NCBI RefSeq assembly: GCF_028583425.1
Contig: NC_072792.1
Span: forward strand, 159,532,676 to 159,596,675
Reading direction: 5' to 3'
DNA length: 64,000 bases
Source: Eublepharis macularius
Taxonomy: Eukaryota > Chordata > Lepidosauria > Squamata > Eublepharidae
The notes beneath the pieces are model-generated. The model was given only the letters and a program-made list of their open reading frames with translations, was not told the origin of the DNA and made no database searches. This document shows positions 33,403-44,445 of this stretch, one piece after another. Each line of letters begins with the position of its first letter. Position 1 is the first letter of the stretch. The translations under genes and the position numbers were made by a program.

Positions 33403-34861
33403 GACATCTACAATTCCTGATGAGCTTAGTACAGGTAGCAGCAGCACCATCACCAAAAACTTTTCTTAACACAGAGCAGGACAAGGGCTCATGGGAAACA
33501 GAAGTAAAATTGCATAGTCTTCTCATAGGATTCTAGACTCCACCATCCCCCTATAATGTCATCCTAAGCAGAGATATGCCCTTCTACATGCAATCAAGTC
33601 AATAGTCCTAGAAGAGTGTAACGCTGCTTTGCAGGGTTTCCAACCTCCAGCTCAAGGCAAGGAATCCCCCACCCCACGTGCTGCCCCTGGTCACCTGGCT
33701 GACGGTGTGGGGAAGTATTAGGAGCCTGTGAAGCATGCGTCAAAATGGTATGCACTCCAGGGACCTTCTGCTGAAAATGGAAGTAACAGGGGCGTAGTAG
33801 GGGCAAATCAGCCTGAAACAGCAATTTCACTATGTTTGGGGGCTTATTTGGCCCCACTGAGCCCCCATTGCCCCGAGCGCATGTGACCCCTTTGCCTGAT
33901 GTTCACCCTCTGCTCCTTGGGTTGAAAGTAAGGGGGCAAACTTACTGCTTAGGATGGTATTGTTAGACCCTAAATGTCATAAACCACATTGCAGTCAATG
34001 AGATGGAAGAGCTGAAGCTTTTGTCGGAGGCAGAATTTCTCAGATGCAGCAAATAAGGGCTTGAAACTAGTCCATTGACGTGTAATTGATTCCATTCTAT
34101 AAAACCTGATTAACTCATCTAAATAAAATTGAATTTGATATATAGGGGCATTATAAACAATGTACGTTAAGGTTGTTTACTAGAACTGATTAAGGTCTTT
34201 ACTTCAGCAATTAAATTAGTGTTGAATTGAATGGTTGGGGGGAACTGGGCGTCAGAAGTTCGTCTTAATCAGTTTAGCAAATTGTACTAGGTGAACCAAC
34301 AAGACTCATGTCTTTCATATGAGACCATCATTTAGTGAAAGTAAAGCAGAAAATATGTATTAAGAGGTCTATATTTACAGTCAGGGTGGCTAGAAAGCAT
34401 TTTGCATAGTACAAATAAAACCATCTTTTTGATACATGCAATAGTACAATGGTAAAACACTTTGGGGGGGGAGTTTTATTTGTCAATCATGACTAATTCA
34501 AGCCCATAGTTACAAATGTTATGACGAAGATGCATGAATATGCGAGGCATGAGTTTCCCCCCACCTTGTGTTTAGCATCTCATGTAATCAGACTGCCATG
34601 ACTGGGGGAAGGTGAAGACAGGCACTTGACAATAGTTATTCATTAGTGAGCAAAGAGCAATCTGCCTGTTCTCAGGTATAGACATTCTTTCACTCAGACG
34701 AGTTGCAGTCAGACAGGTGACGGGTAATTATTAAAAACAGGTTGAGTGAAACTGGGCTTTCATTTTTCTGTTCTTCCCATGCCTCCCATGGCCTACTCCT
34801 GAGGCAAATTTCCCACTGCACACAGGGAAGGCAACTCCCCAAACAGTATACATCTCAATCT
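33403..34861. other. Mostly repeat-poor noncoding stretch
   Basis: No gene. About 34080-34330 is AT-rich, free of named repeats and dense in TAAT/ATTA words. It could be a conserved noncoding element in the C11orf87 desert, judged by appearance only. Confidence 0.3.
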
Positions 34862-35740
34862 GGGTCGAATCCACATTCACACTTTACCCGCATGTTTATC
34901 AGATATCTTCCGTTTGCCTACAATCCGCGATTTTTTCCTCTTCGTTCACATTCCTGCTTCCAATCCGTCTTTCTCGCGCGTCCCTCCGGTCACATGGCCG
35001 CTTGAAAACCGCTTTTTTGGGCGGGACCTTTCCCCCCCGCCCTTTTTAAAAAAAATTTTGAGTGCACTTTTCCGTTATTTCGATCTTGCCTTATAAAGAA
35101 ACATCATTGAAGATAATGATGCCTCTCTTTCCCCCACTGACAGCACTGATGGCTCTCTCCCATTTCTTTTTTGGAAATTTAGAAGTATGTGGGAAGCTTT
35201 CGTGGGCATTTCCTATGCAGGACAGTTCAGTGCCTGAATTTTACTGAAGTTTCACTTCCTTGGAGTGTCATTATTTCGATATTTCGTAATTTCGATATTA
35301 CAGTAATATAAAATAAAAAAAATAAAAAACAGTTAAAAAGGAAGTTTCGCGAGTCCGTTCTGAGGATGGATTCACCCCAAAATGATTTTTCAAACTACCA
35401 GATTTGATTCAGAAACAGCATAATCAATAAATCTAATGCTATGAAGTCAAAAACAGTCTTTTGCAGACTACGGAGCACTTGCAAGTTGAATCAGCCAATA
35501 GGAACTCTCGGAACGGCCAGGGAGAGACAGGAAGGGGGGTGGTTTTAAAAAAAACCACGTAAATTGCGCATTGGCCCGTTCACAGCCACCGTGAAACTCC
35601 CGTTGAAAACCTGTGACCACATATTCGGAAGAAATGCGAATGAAATGTGTCTGTTTAATGAGGTAATGTGACCGGCGCTCGGGATTACGTGGGGAATGCG
35701 GGGAACATGCGATTCAGAATGAGTAATGTGGATTTGACCC
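34862..35740. mobile_element. Nonautonomous DNA element with TIRs, about 880 bp
   Basis: Inverted ends GGGTCGAATCCACATT (34862-34877) and AATGTGGATTTGACCC (35725-35740) pair at 15 of 16 bases. CpG content between them is unlike the neighbours (TCGCGCGTCCCTCCGG, GCGCTCGGGATTACG). An AT-rich centre holds TTTCGATATTTCGTAATTTC. No coding frame with a domain. Superfamily unknown, and no clear target duplication. Confidence 0.55.
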
Positions 35741-36062
35741 TGATTTTCTGCCCAGTGTTCCCACTTGTCACTGTGGACATTAAAGAGGAGGGAAACATGA
35801 GAGAAGCAAAGGGTCCAGAGAGAACAGTTGATGGAAGAGGGCAGACAAGAATGAATTTGTTTCATAAGGGGTTAACTGACTCAGTTCCGGTCTCTTTTCA
35901 GCTTTCCCTCCTCCATTCCTTCCCAGGCAATATGGACAAAGCTGCTTGCCCATTTCCACTTTTATCTCCATAACAAAAAGGATGAAAGACTTATTTTAAA
36001 GAAAGAAGCCAGGAATTCAGGGAGGAACGTGGCATATTTCTGAGGGGGCACTGCCTCCATAT
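35741..36062. other. Noncoding stretch, nothing recognised
   Basis: No gene or named repeat. Confidence 0.4.
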
Positions 36063-36826
36063 TTTTTTAAATTCATACCCCACCTTTCTCCCCAATGGGG
36101 ATCAATGGTGGCTTACATCATTCTCCTATCTTCCATTTTATCCTCACAACAATCCTGTGAGGTAGGTAAGGCTAAGAGTGTATGACTGGCCAAGTTAGCT
36201 TCCACGGCAGAGTGAGGATTCAGCCCTGGTTCTCCCAGAATCTAGACCAGGGGTGGCCAAATGGCGGCTCGCGAGCCGCATGCGGCTCTTCAAGTCTTAT
36301 TTGGCGGCTCCCGGAGGCTTGCAAGTTCACTCCTCCCCCAGGCTCCTTTAAGGGGCAGAGCCGACCAGCCGCTCACCCGATCTATGCACCCAGCGTGCTT
36401 CCCCTTTCCCAACGCTGGAGCAATGAAGGGGCGGGCCAGGGCTGAGGACAGCCCACACCTCCTCGCCTTGCCGGGCACTCCTCTGCAGGCACTGAGTTTT
36501 GCCGGCCCCGCGCTCTCAGCGAGCGCCCGGGAAGGGCAGTTGGGGGGAAGGGGAAAGAGAGGAGTGAAGACGTGACGAGGAAGCGCCAAGGCAGAGGTGG
36601 CCAGGGACTTCCTGCTTTCCGGCTTACTCCTGAGAAGGGAAGTGCGCAGCTGCTGAGAGCCGCTCATGGCATGAAGCACAGCCTGCGCCGGGGGGCTTTT
36701 GCATGGGTGGAAGCCTCGTTAGTGGCGCACCCATAAGTGTGTGCAGGACAGCTGAGATGGAGGAGCAGAGAATGTGTTTGCTTCAGAGGACATGTGCTTG
36801 CTTTAAGATTGTGCGGCTCTGCTTTT

Positions 36827-37448
36827 GTGATCCTTCCTTCCTTGATTTTTCTTTCTTCCCTCCTTCCTTCCTTCCTTTCTCTTTCCTTCTTTCCATTTCT
36901 TTCTTCTTTCCATCTTTTTCTTTTTCTTTCCTTCCTCTTTCTTCCTTTCTCTTCTTTCCTTCTTTCCTTCCTTCCTTCCATATATTTCCATACCTTTCCA
37001 TATCTTCCTTCCTTCCTTCCCTTTCCATATCTTCCTTCCTTCCCTTCCCTTCTTTCTTTCCTTCCTTCCTTCCTTCCTCTTCTTTCCATATCTTTTCATA
37101 CCTTTCAAAATCTTTCCCTTCCTTTCTCTTTACTTCTTTTAATATCTTTCCATATCTTTCCATGTCTTCCTTCCTTTCGTGTATTTCTTTCCTTCTTTCC
37201 CTTCCCTTCTTCCTTCCTCTTTACTTCTTTCCATATCTTTCTATGCCTTCCTTTCCTTCCTTCTTTCCATGCCTTCTTTCCTTATCTTTCTTTCCTTTTT
37301 TATCCTTCCTTCTTTCCATATCTTCTTTCTTTTTTGTCTTTTCCTTCCTTCTTTCCATGTCTGTCTTTTTCTTCCTTTCCATCTTTCCATGTCTTTCCCT
37401 CCCTCCCTTTCCTTTTTTCCTTCATTCTTTCTTTCCATGTATTTCCTA
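36827..37448. repeat. Long polypyrimidine tract, CCTT/CTTT type
   Basis: Over 600 bases of CCTT, CTTT and CCATATCTTT-like units, nearly pure pyrimidine on the plus strand. It causes long artificial open frames of Phe/Ser/Leu on one strand and Lys/Glu/Arg on the other. It lies inside the hAT element. Confidence 0.95.
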
Positions 37449-37549
37449 TTTTCAATAAAACATTAGGGTTGCCAATTCCAACGTAAAAAAACCTGGAGTC
37501 TTTAGCCAGAATACTCTAGAGGTGGTGCCTTGCAAGGATGACATCACTT

Positions 37550-37712
37550 TTTGTGATGTCACTTCCAGGTCAAAGGTTAGGTGGCAGTCCTTCCCAAGCT
37601 CCACCCCTTCTGATGATGTCACTCCCAGCATACTGTGCCAAAACCCCACCCCTTCCTGTGATGTCATTTCAGGGCACTCCACCAAACCCGCCTCTTCCTC
37701 TGAAGTCACTTC
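37550..37712. repeat. Short imperfect tandem of TGATGTCACTTCC units
   Basis: GTGATGTCACTTCC, TGATGATGTCACTCCC, GTGATGTCATTTC and CTGAAGTCACTTC recur at about 37553, 37612, 37656 and 37698, each followed by a CCACCCCTTCC-like spacer. Part of the hAT interior. Confidence 0.6.
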
Positions 37713-37833
37713 AATGCATCATGTCTTGTGGCTCTCAAACATCTCAGGTTTATTCTGTGTGGCTCTTGCATTAAGCAAGTGTGGCCACCCCTGATCTAGA
37801 CCAACACTCTAATCACTATACCACACTGGCTTA

Positions 37834-39440
37834 CACTACATATGTAGCTACAAACCTGGATCACTGAAGCCGTGTTCTTCCTAAACATTTGTCTTTATAA
37901 GTGCTTTTTGTAATGATGTAATCTCAGCCCTCTTTTCTCATTTGTTTCCTTCCGTTTGTATTGGCATTTATTATCTATGTATATTTTTTATAAATGTAAC
38001 GGCTGTTTGCTTCCTTAACTATATATCTTTCACCAGATGTAGTTGCCATTTTCATCTGGTCATGAAGTTAAATTGATGCTCTGTGAAAGTGTGGGAAATG
38101 TGGAACCTCAAGGGAGAGAGAGCAAATGTCACTAGAAAGTGCAAGCCTTACTACTTCAGGTTCCTGGTGCAGCATCTTCTGCGCATACTAATGGCTCAGC
38201 TAGGCACAGCAAGTTCAGAAGATGAGAGATGCCTCATCCTTCTACAGTAGTCCCTGGAATCGCTGAGGTGCAAAGCAGAGTAGCTTTTAGCACCATTCTC
38301 ATCAACATCGCTGAACATGTATACTGGTGGTGCTTGAACACTCTGATATAGAGTCTGACCTTCAAGTGCAATATTTTCCAGGACCCTTTGCTTTCATATT
38401 CATGCTCTCCCCACATAACACCAATCTCCCTTTTACAGCATCTTTTGCTATTATTGATTCTTCAACACCAATGTGCAAAGCACTACACCTCATTTCATCT
38501 CTTTATTTAGGTTCCTGTACTCTACTCTCTTCATCACCCATTCTGAAAAAAAATCCCTGATGTGAAACTTACTGCTGGAAATGCTTGGCAGTTATAGGAG
38601 AAAGCTTTATGTTTCCGAAAATGCTTTTGGCTGTGTTTTGCCATTGGAATGCTAATGAGTGACAGTTTTCTCTCCAACTGTTCCAGCATGAATTTTAATG
38701 TATTATATTTAAAAAGTAAGCTTTGGCTAATAATATTTTTAAATCTCCTTTTATATCTGTATTAAGCTAAAATAAATAAATAAAATAAATAAATAAAATA
38801 AAATAAATAAATAAAATTAAGCTAAAATAAATAAACGTAGTGGAAGAGCACCCGCTTTGTATGTGTATGGTTAAGCGAGCAACTCCAGTGGATTGGTCTT
38901 ATGAAGGTAGAGCGAGAAAAGATTTCAGCCTGAGGCATAACTCTTTTTCAGATATTACAGCCATGCATATTGGGAGCCCAGCAACATGAGGGGTGTGCTG
39001 TCCATGATGCTCTTGATATAATCAGTTGCTGTTTCATGTGCAGATTTTCCATGTGTGTAATGCTTCAGAACTCACGTATCAAAGATCTGTGCGGAAGGAA
39101 AATCCATGCACTGCCCAATTTGCATGAAATGGCAACCATCTGTATAGGTTACTTCATGGTCCCATTGGTGAGCTTCTGGTATGTATGGTTTGTAAGGCCT
39201 GAAAAAGACGCTAGAGACCTGCTAGTCAGAAGAAAACAATAGTTGGCTAGATACTGATAGACCTCTGGTGTGACTCAGTATCAGACAGCTCCTTATATCT
39301 AATTCAAGGAATATATAAAGCTACATAATCTCATACATACAGGCCCAGTACTGCAACTCTAGGGAGTGTTGCATATTTTGGTTACTTATAGGAGGAACCA
39401 AGATAACTAAATGGTGTCACACAAGAGACTACATCACAGC
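37834..39440. other. Noncoding stretch with an AAATA simple repeat
   Basis: An (AAATA/AAAT)n run at about 38768-38836. The rest is unrecognised, with no gene. Confidence 0.45.
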
Positions 39441-40650
39441 CATAAGAACATAAGGACCCCTGCTGGATCAAACCAGTGGTCTATTCTAGTCCAGCATCCC
39501 ACCTCACGCAGTGACCAACCAGTTATTCTGGATAGGGTTGCCAGATTGGATCCAGAATAATACTGGACCACAGACCTTTCTTTTTTACGTTCAAGTGCAC
39601 AGCATGCACATGCTCCCATTTAGCATGACATCAGCAGAAGTGATGTCACCATGCCCACCCACTTCTGGGCTCCTGGGCTGGTTGGCCACTCCTGGGTGGC
39701 ACCATGCAGCTGCAGGAGGCTGGCCTGGTGCCTGGGCCAGCCAGCAACTCCCACCAGTGGTGTGCAGCTGCAGGAGGCCAACTAGCCACCCGGATTGGCT
39801 GACTACTGCTGCCAACATTGCGCAGGAGGCCAGGTGCCCAGGCTGGTGACAGTGCTGTGCAGCCGCAGGAGGCTTGGCAGCTGAGCTTGGCAACAGCAAT
39901 GGAACAGGAGGGAGGGGCATAGTGTTCAGTATTTGGAGAACATTTTCCCCGGGCAGTCCCCCAAATACCAAACTGTCCAGATGAAAATTGGACACCTGGC
40001 AACCCGAATTCTGGAAGACCAATATCAGGGTATAGAGGCTGAGCCCTTCCTTGATGTTGCCTCCAGGCACTGGTACTCAGAAGTCTACTGCCTCTGAATG
40101 CCAAGGTTCCCCTTAGTCAACATGGCTAACAGCCTCCATGAATCTGTCTAATCCCCCTTTAAAGCTGTCTACTACATCCTCTGGCAGCAAATTTCACATT
40201 TTAATCACTCTCGTATAAAAAAGTAGTTCCTTTTCTCTATCTAGAATCTACTGCCTATCATCTTCATTGGATGCCCTAGAATTCTAGTGTTTGGGGAGAG
40301 TAGTTATCTCTATTCACTCTTTCTACCCTGTGCATAATTTTATAGATCTCTGTCATGTCCCCCCCTCCCCCAGTCATCTCTTTCCAAACTGAAAAGTCCC
40401 AGACTCTTCAGCCTTTCCTCATAGGAAAGGAGTTCCAACCCCCTAATTGTCTTGGTGGTTCTTTTCTTTACTTTTTCCAGTTCTGCAATGCCTTTTTTGA
40501 GATATGGTGACCAGAACTGCACACAGTATTCCAAATGAGGTTGTACCATTGATCGACACAGGTGCAATACAATACTGAACATTTTATTTTCCTTCCTTTT
40601 CTTAATAATCCCCAGCATAAAGTCTGCCTTTTTCACTGCTGTATAATATA
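39441..40650 (-). mobile_element. CR1 LINE, reverse, interrupted by a TIR element
   Basis: The frame 40340-40636 in reverse encodes a CR1 reverse-transcriptase C-terminal stretch (ADFMLGIIKKRKENK, MVQPHLEYCVQFW, EKVKKRTTK). The 3' part reads on to 40006 and resumes at 39534-39441, ending in CTTATGTTCTTATG, the CR1 terminal repeat. The gap 39535-40005 is a separate insertion. An upstream CR1 piece lies at 41400-41580 in the same orientation, probably from the same insertion. Confidence 0.88.
39535..40005. mobile_element. TIR element inserted in CR1, 471 bp
   Basis: The ends GGGTTGCCAG and CTGGCAACCC are inverted. ATTCTGG occurs on both sides (39525-39531 and 40008-40014), consistent with a duplicated target with small edge changes. 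The centre has three loosely repeated GCAGCTGCAGGAGGC segments. No coding capacity seen; the frames covering it are low-complexity shadows. Confidence 0.65.
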
Positions 40651-41399
40651 GTTATCCCAACAATAGCACTTGCAGTTAAAGAATCACACACAATTCTTAT
40701 GATTTTATCACAATTTCTTCAGATTTTTAAAGTGCTCAGTGCTGAAGTGTACCTTATACATGAGTTAACAATAACTACAATTCCAATTGCAAAACAAAAT
40801 CAACAGCGTTCCTGTAGGAAAGTCCCTAAAGGTTTCCTGGATTCTTCAATAACGTGTATTCTTGCTTGAAGAATTCGAGACTTGCTGGAATTCAAAAATT
40901 GTCCCGACTATAGGAGCAGTAAGGGGACCCGACATACTGGTCCTACAAGCTGCCAGCTTGATTGTTCAGCTTGTTTCAGGATACAACCTCTTCATCAGGG
41001 GCTACTCTTGTATCGCCACAACAGTCATGAAATTTTACAAGCAAAATGACAATGCCAATTGCTAATTATATATCTTATTTTAAATAAAAATTGCTGCAAG
41101 CAACTTAGTCTTCATATTATCCTACTCGCTTACCTATAATAAGACCAAAGACATTCATGTGCAAAAATTCAACGCACTATACGGACGGTCTTGAGGGATA
41201 TCCCTCCCTCCCCCAATAAATACACACACGCAACTCAAAACACAATGGTTTAAAGGTACATCGCTCCTAAACCAAAAGGCTCAGCTCTCATTGCAACATC
41301 ACTAGTCAATACTTAGAATGTGGTAAAACTTAAGTTAAATTGTTTTACAGAAAGCAAGACAGGTTATTTTCCAAATTAAGACACTCCCCCCCCTGGTTT
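40651..41399 (-). other. Unassigned insertion between two CR1 pieces, possibly Penelope-like
   Basis: In reverse, CCCCTGATGAAGAGGTTGTA, TCCTGAAACAAGCTGAACAA and CTTGTAGGACCAGTATGTCG stand out. The CTGATGA...GAAAC pattern recalls the tails of the fold-back families at 28318 and 42307. No coding domain. Confidence 0.3.
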
Positions 41400-41580
41400 T
41401 AATGAGCCTTTAATGAGCCATTCACCCAATTTGTGGAGATCTTCCTGGCCTTGGTTTGCACCATCCTGAATAAATATTATGCCATCTGCAAACTTGGTCA
41501 CTACACTGCTTACCCCAGTTCATTTGTGAAAAAATTAAATAACACCACCTCCCAGTACCGATCTTTGAGGTACACTGGCT
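41400..41580 (-). mobile_element. CR1 LINE, upstream piece
   Basis: In reverse: TTTGCAGATGGCATAATATT, GATCGGTACTGGGAGGTGGT and CTCCACAAATTGGGTGAATG. These words come from the CR1 pol region just upstream of that at 40636. Confidence 0.8.
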
Positions 41581-42291
41581 GGAGTGTTAGATTTAAACAA
41601 GGCAGGGGGGGGGGGTCGGGAGGTTCAAATCCTGCTGAGCCTAACCGTCACAATATTTTGCAAGGATATGTTTAATGAAGGAAGCCCTGAGATTTTTAAA
41701 GGAAGGTAAGATGTAAATCTGTTTAGTAATAACAATGATTTGCTTGGCTTTAAACCAAGAACTCTGTGACTGAATTCAGGCTTACTAATAATAAAGCTAC
41801 ATATGCACAAATGAATTCTAGAATTCACACTTCTTCTTAATTTGATAGCTTTGTTCAAATCCTACTGAAAACACAACGATGCATTTGATGTCTTCTATAA
41901 AATGGTGTCTGGAGTAAATACGTCTCAGAGATTTTTGTTCAATGAAGTGTTATTCTTTGGCCCACTTTAGTAAAGTCTTTAAATACACAGAAGGATCCTC
42001 AGCTTTAGAGTTATTCTTTTGGCCACTCGTCTTGTTAGGACAGACTAGAATATGCAATAGGTAAAAGCAAGCTTAGGTCATGAAGGCTTTTGGCAGTTCT
42101 ATATTTTGGCAATAGGTTTCTGATTAGAAAAAAGGGGGGAAAGGAAATAATTGATGTTCAGAACTCACTGCCAGAAGATGTGGTCATCATGAGCAATGGC
42201 TTAGATTGTTTAGACTGCACATTTTAGTCACTATGTTTCTAGTGCTCCTACCACATGTACATCCCATGTGATTGTCTCAAAATATGCAATC
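41581..42291. other. Noncoding stretch
   Basis: No gene. CAGAACTCACTGCCAGAAGA and TGTGGTCATCATGAGCAATG near 42158-42200 is a short CR1-like scrap. Confidence 0.4.
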
Positions 42292-42621
42292 AACCACTGG
42301 TTTGTTGGTTGTTGTGGGTTTTCCGGGCTGTATTGCCGTGGTCTTGGCATTGTAGTTCCTGACGTTTCGCCAGCAGCTGTGGCTGGCATCTTCAGAGGTG
42401 TAGCACCAAAAGACAGAGATCTCTCAGATTGGGTCCAGACAGGTATGGACACTGAGAGATTTCTGTCTTTTGGTGCTACACCTCTGAAGATGCCAGCCAC
42501 AGCTGCTGGCGAAACGTCAGGAACTACAATGCCAAGACCATGGCAATACAGCCCGGAAAACCCACAACAACCATCGTTCTCCGGCCGTGAAAGCCTTCAA
42601 CAATATAACCACTGGTTTGTT
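42292..42621. mobile_element. Fold-back retroelement insertion, Penelope-like (family B)
   Basis: The insert 42307-42606 (300 bp) is flanked by identical AACCACTGGTTTGTT (42292-42306 and 42607-42621), a 15-base duplication. The left arm from GGTTGTTGTGGGTTTTCCGG is inverted relative to the right arm, which then adds CATCGTTCTCCGGCCGTGAA. Near-identical in plan and sequence to 28318-28638. Confidence 0.68.
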
Positions 42622-44339
42622 TGGATCAGGCAATGCATGTAAATTCTAGCTTTGGTACACATGAACGAATGCCCTGAAAAGCCAGGTTTTCTAATCACAT
42701 GTCCTGAAGCCCTGCACAGAAAGTGAGCTGAATTACAGCAGAGAACTGTCTTCAACCCTGGGTATTTGATGACCTGTATGGTCCCATATTTCATTTCATA
42801 TAGCACTGCGGACTTCAGCCTTTGGGCTGGGGCCCTCACGAAGGTCATGAACTCTTCTAGAGATGCCTTTTGTTTTTCCTGCTCCCACCACCTTGAATGT
42901 TTTCTGCCTCTTGTTTGGGTTGTTTCTATGCAAGGATTTTCCCTACATGGAAATCTCCTGCTTCGCCCTCATGACGTCATGGTCATTCCAAGCAAGTATT
43001 GAGGCATGAGGCTTTCCCCTTTAAGGTGGGTTGTTTCAACTGGCTGTCTTAATCTGAATTGAAGGGGAACGGGGGGGGGGTCCTGGGGCGTGTCCATGTT
43101 GGCACTTCCTTTGTCAACATCAGGAGAAGGAGTTGGCGCTAAGCCCTACTTTCCAACTGGCACTGACAGGTCATGCCCACGCACCACTTTTTGTCCTTTA
43201 AATTGCTCTCTCCCTTTTCCCTGCTGATCTGCACTGGAATGTTAGAGCATGGCTCAGGAAGGGCAAGAGGGGCAGGAGGTTCAGGGCAATGAGCGCGGGG
43301 CGGGGGGCGGGGGGTGGAAGGGGGGGAGGTGTCCTGTGCTGCATCTGTGCTTTTGTATAGGTGCAATGGGGGAAAGGGGAGGAGTGGACAGGTGAATGGC
43401 AGCTACAGAGTGGGGTGAAGGAATGGGAATGAATGCATGCTATTCTTTCTGGTTCCTGTTCCACTCGCTGCTTCATGGTGTGTATGTGGTGTGTATGTGG
43501 GCAGAGGGGGGGGGGTGCTTTTCAAGTGGATTCAGCATGAGGTTCTTGCACAAGTAAAAGTTCCATTCACTTAATTTCATAATTGCCCCTCCTCTTCCTT
43601 TTCTAAGTAGATGCCATCTACAAAAAGACACATTGATTGTATAGCCAAAGGGTTTGCATTAGACTAAGGCTGTATTTAGTTGCAAACCAATATGTCTGAA
43701 TGGTTACAGCATCCAATTAGTGTGCACATTTGTTTTGGAAATGTGCAGGCTGCAAAATGAGAAACCATTTCAATTAATGATTTAAACCAGTCTCTTTTTT
43801 TCCTTTGTGATTTACATCATGACTTAAACCAGTCAGCAAACCTGCCTGCCCTCCCCTCCAAAGAGTCTAAAAATCTCAAGTTAAAACACCCTCCACGATA
43901 GACCAAACTAAAACTCTTCCTAATGAGAATACAGACAAGAAGATAGGTTGTTGTGCTTGGCTTGCTTTGTAATAAAAGACAAAAAAAGTTGTGACTTTTC
44001 TTTTTCGAAGCCTGGAGATTTAGCTGATGAGAATTGCAGGCAGATAATTAAAGAAGGATGAATTAAAGATCAACCTGAGAAGTGGGAGAATTGCAGAGAG
44101 CGATATTTTGAATTGTAGCCTCATTAGTAAAGACAGGGAACTAATGAGATGGGTTGTATGACTGACAATATTCCTTCAAGCTTGTCACATCTATAGTGGC
44201 TGTTTTTGGATTCACCAGCAGACAGATAAGCAGAACTACCTGGAAACTGAAGTCTTTCGCGGAAATCATCTACTCTTTTTTTTAAAAAAATAAAATCTTG
44301 CAAAAGAGGACTTAAGGAGCCAACAGAGAACCTGTCTGC
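42622..44339. other. Noncoding stretch with G-rich blocks
   Basis: No gene. G-rich runs at about 43069-43082, 43290-43330 and 43500-43520 could form G-quadruplexes. About 44010-44210 is AT-rich, repeat-free and dense in homeodomain-like words (GATAATTAAAG, GAATTAAAGATC, CTCATTAG), a candidate regulatory element by appearance. Confidence 0.35.
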
Positions 44340-44445
44340 AGAAGGGAGTTCTGACTCTCAAAAGCTTACACTCTGAAAATCTTGTTGGCTTCTAATGTGC
44401 CACTGGATGAAAATCCTGCTGTTCTACTGGAGACCAACATGGCTA
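44340..44445 (+). mobile_element. Fold-back retroelement tail (family A), diverged
   Basis: GTTCTGACTCTCAAAAGCTT, ATCTTGTTGGCTTCTAATGT, GCCACTGGATGAAAAT and GGAGACCAACATGGCTACCC follow the order of the right arm of 22220-22417. Confidence 0.6.

Larger units (their letters stand above)
36240..37801. mobile_element. hAT transposon, nonautonomous, 1.55 kb, with 8 bp target duplication
   Basis: The element is 36248-37793. Ends CAGGGGTGGCCAA and TGTGGCCACCCCTG are inverted. ATCTAGAC stands on both sides (36240-36247 and 37794-37801), an exact 8 bp duplication. Inside are a GC-rich 5' part (GCGGCTCGCGAGCCGCATGC), a pyrimidine tract of more than 600 bases, and a 3' part with repeated TGATGTCACTTCC-like words. 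No transposase domain is visible in any frame, so it moved by help in trans. Confidence 0.9.
36063..37833 (-). repeat. tRNA-derived SINE, reverse, split by a hAT insertion
   Basis: Tail and body at 36063-36247 (ACCCCACCTTTCTCCCCAAT, CCTCACAACAATCCTGTGAG) and the tRNA-like head at 37802-37833 (TAATCACTATACCACACTGG). It is one SINE of the 6115 type, cut in the region between head and body by the element at 36248-37793. Confidence 0.88.

Noticed and set aside
36703-37486. Open frames of about 250 codons (Phe/Ser/Leu-rich) and their Lys/Glu/Arg-rich reverse frames
   Set aside because: They are translations of the CCTT/CTTT tract inside the hAT element; simple-sequence DNA stays open in several frames at once.
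39511-40104. Frames of 112-159 codons on both strands, Ala/Pro/Trp-rich
   Set aside because: They cross the boundary between a TIR element and a CR1 fragment and are not continuous with either.
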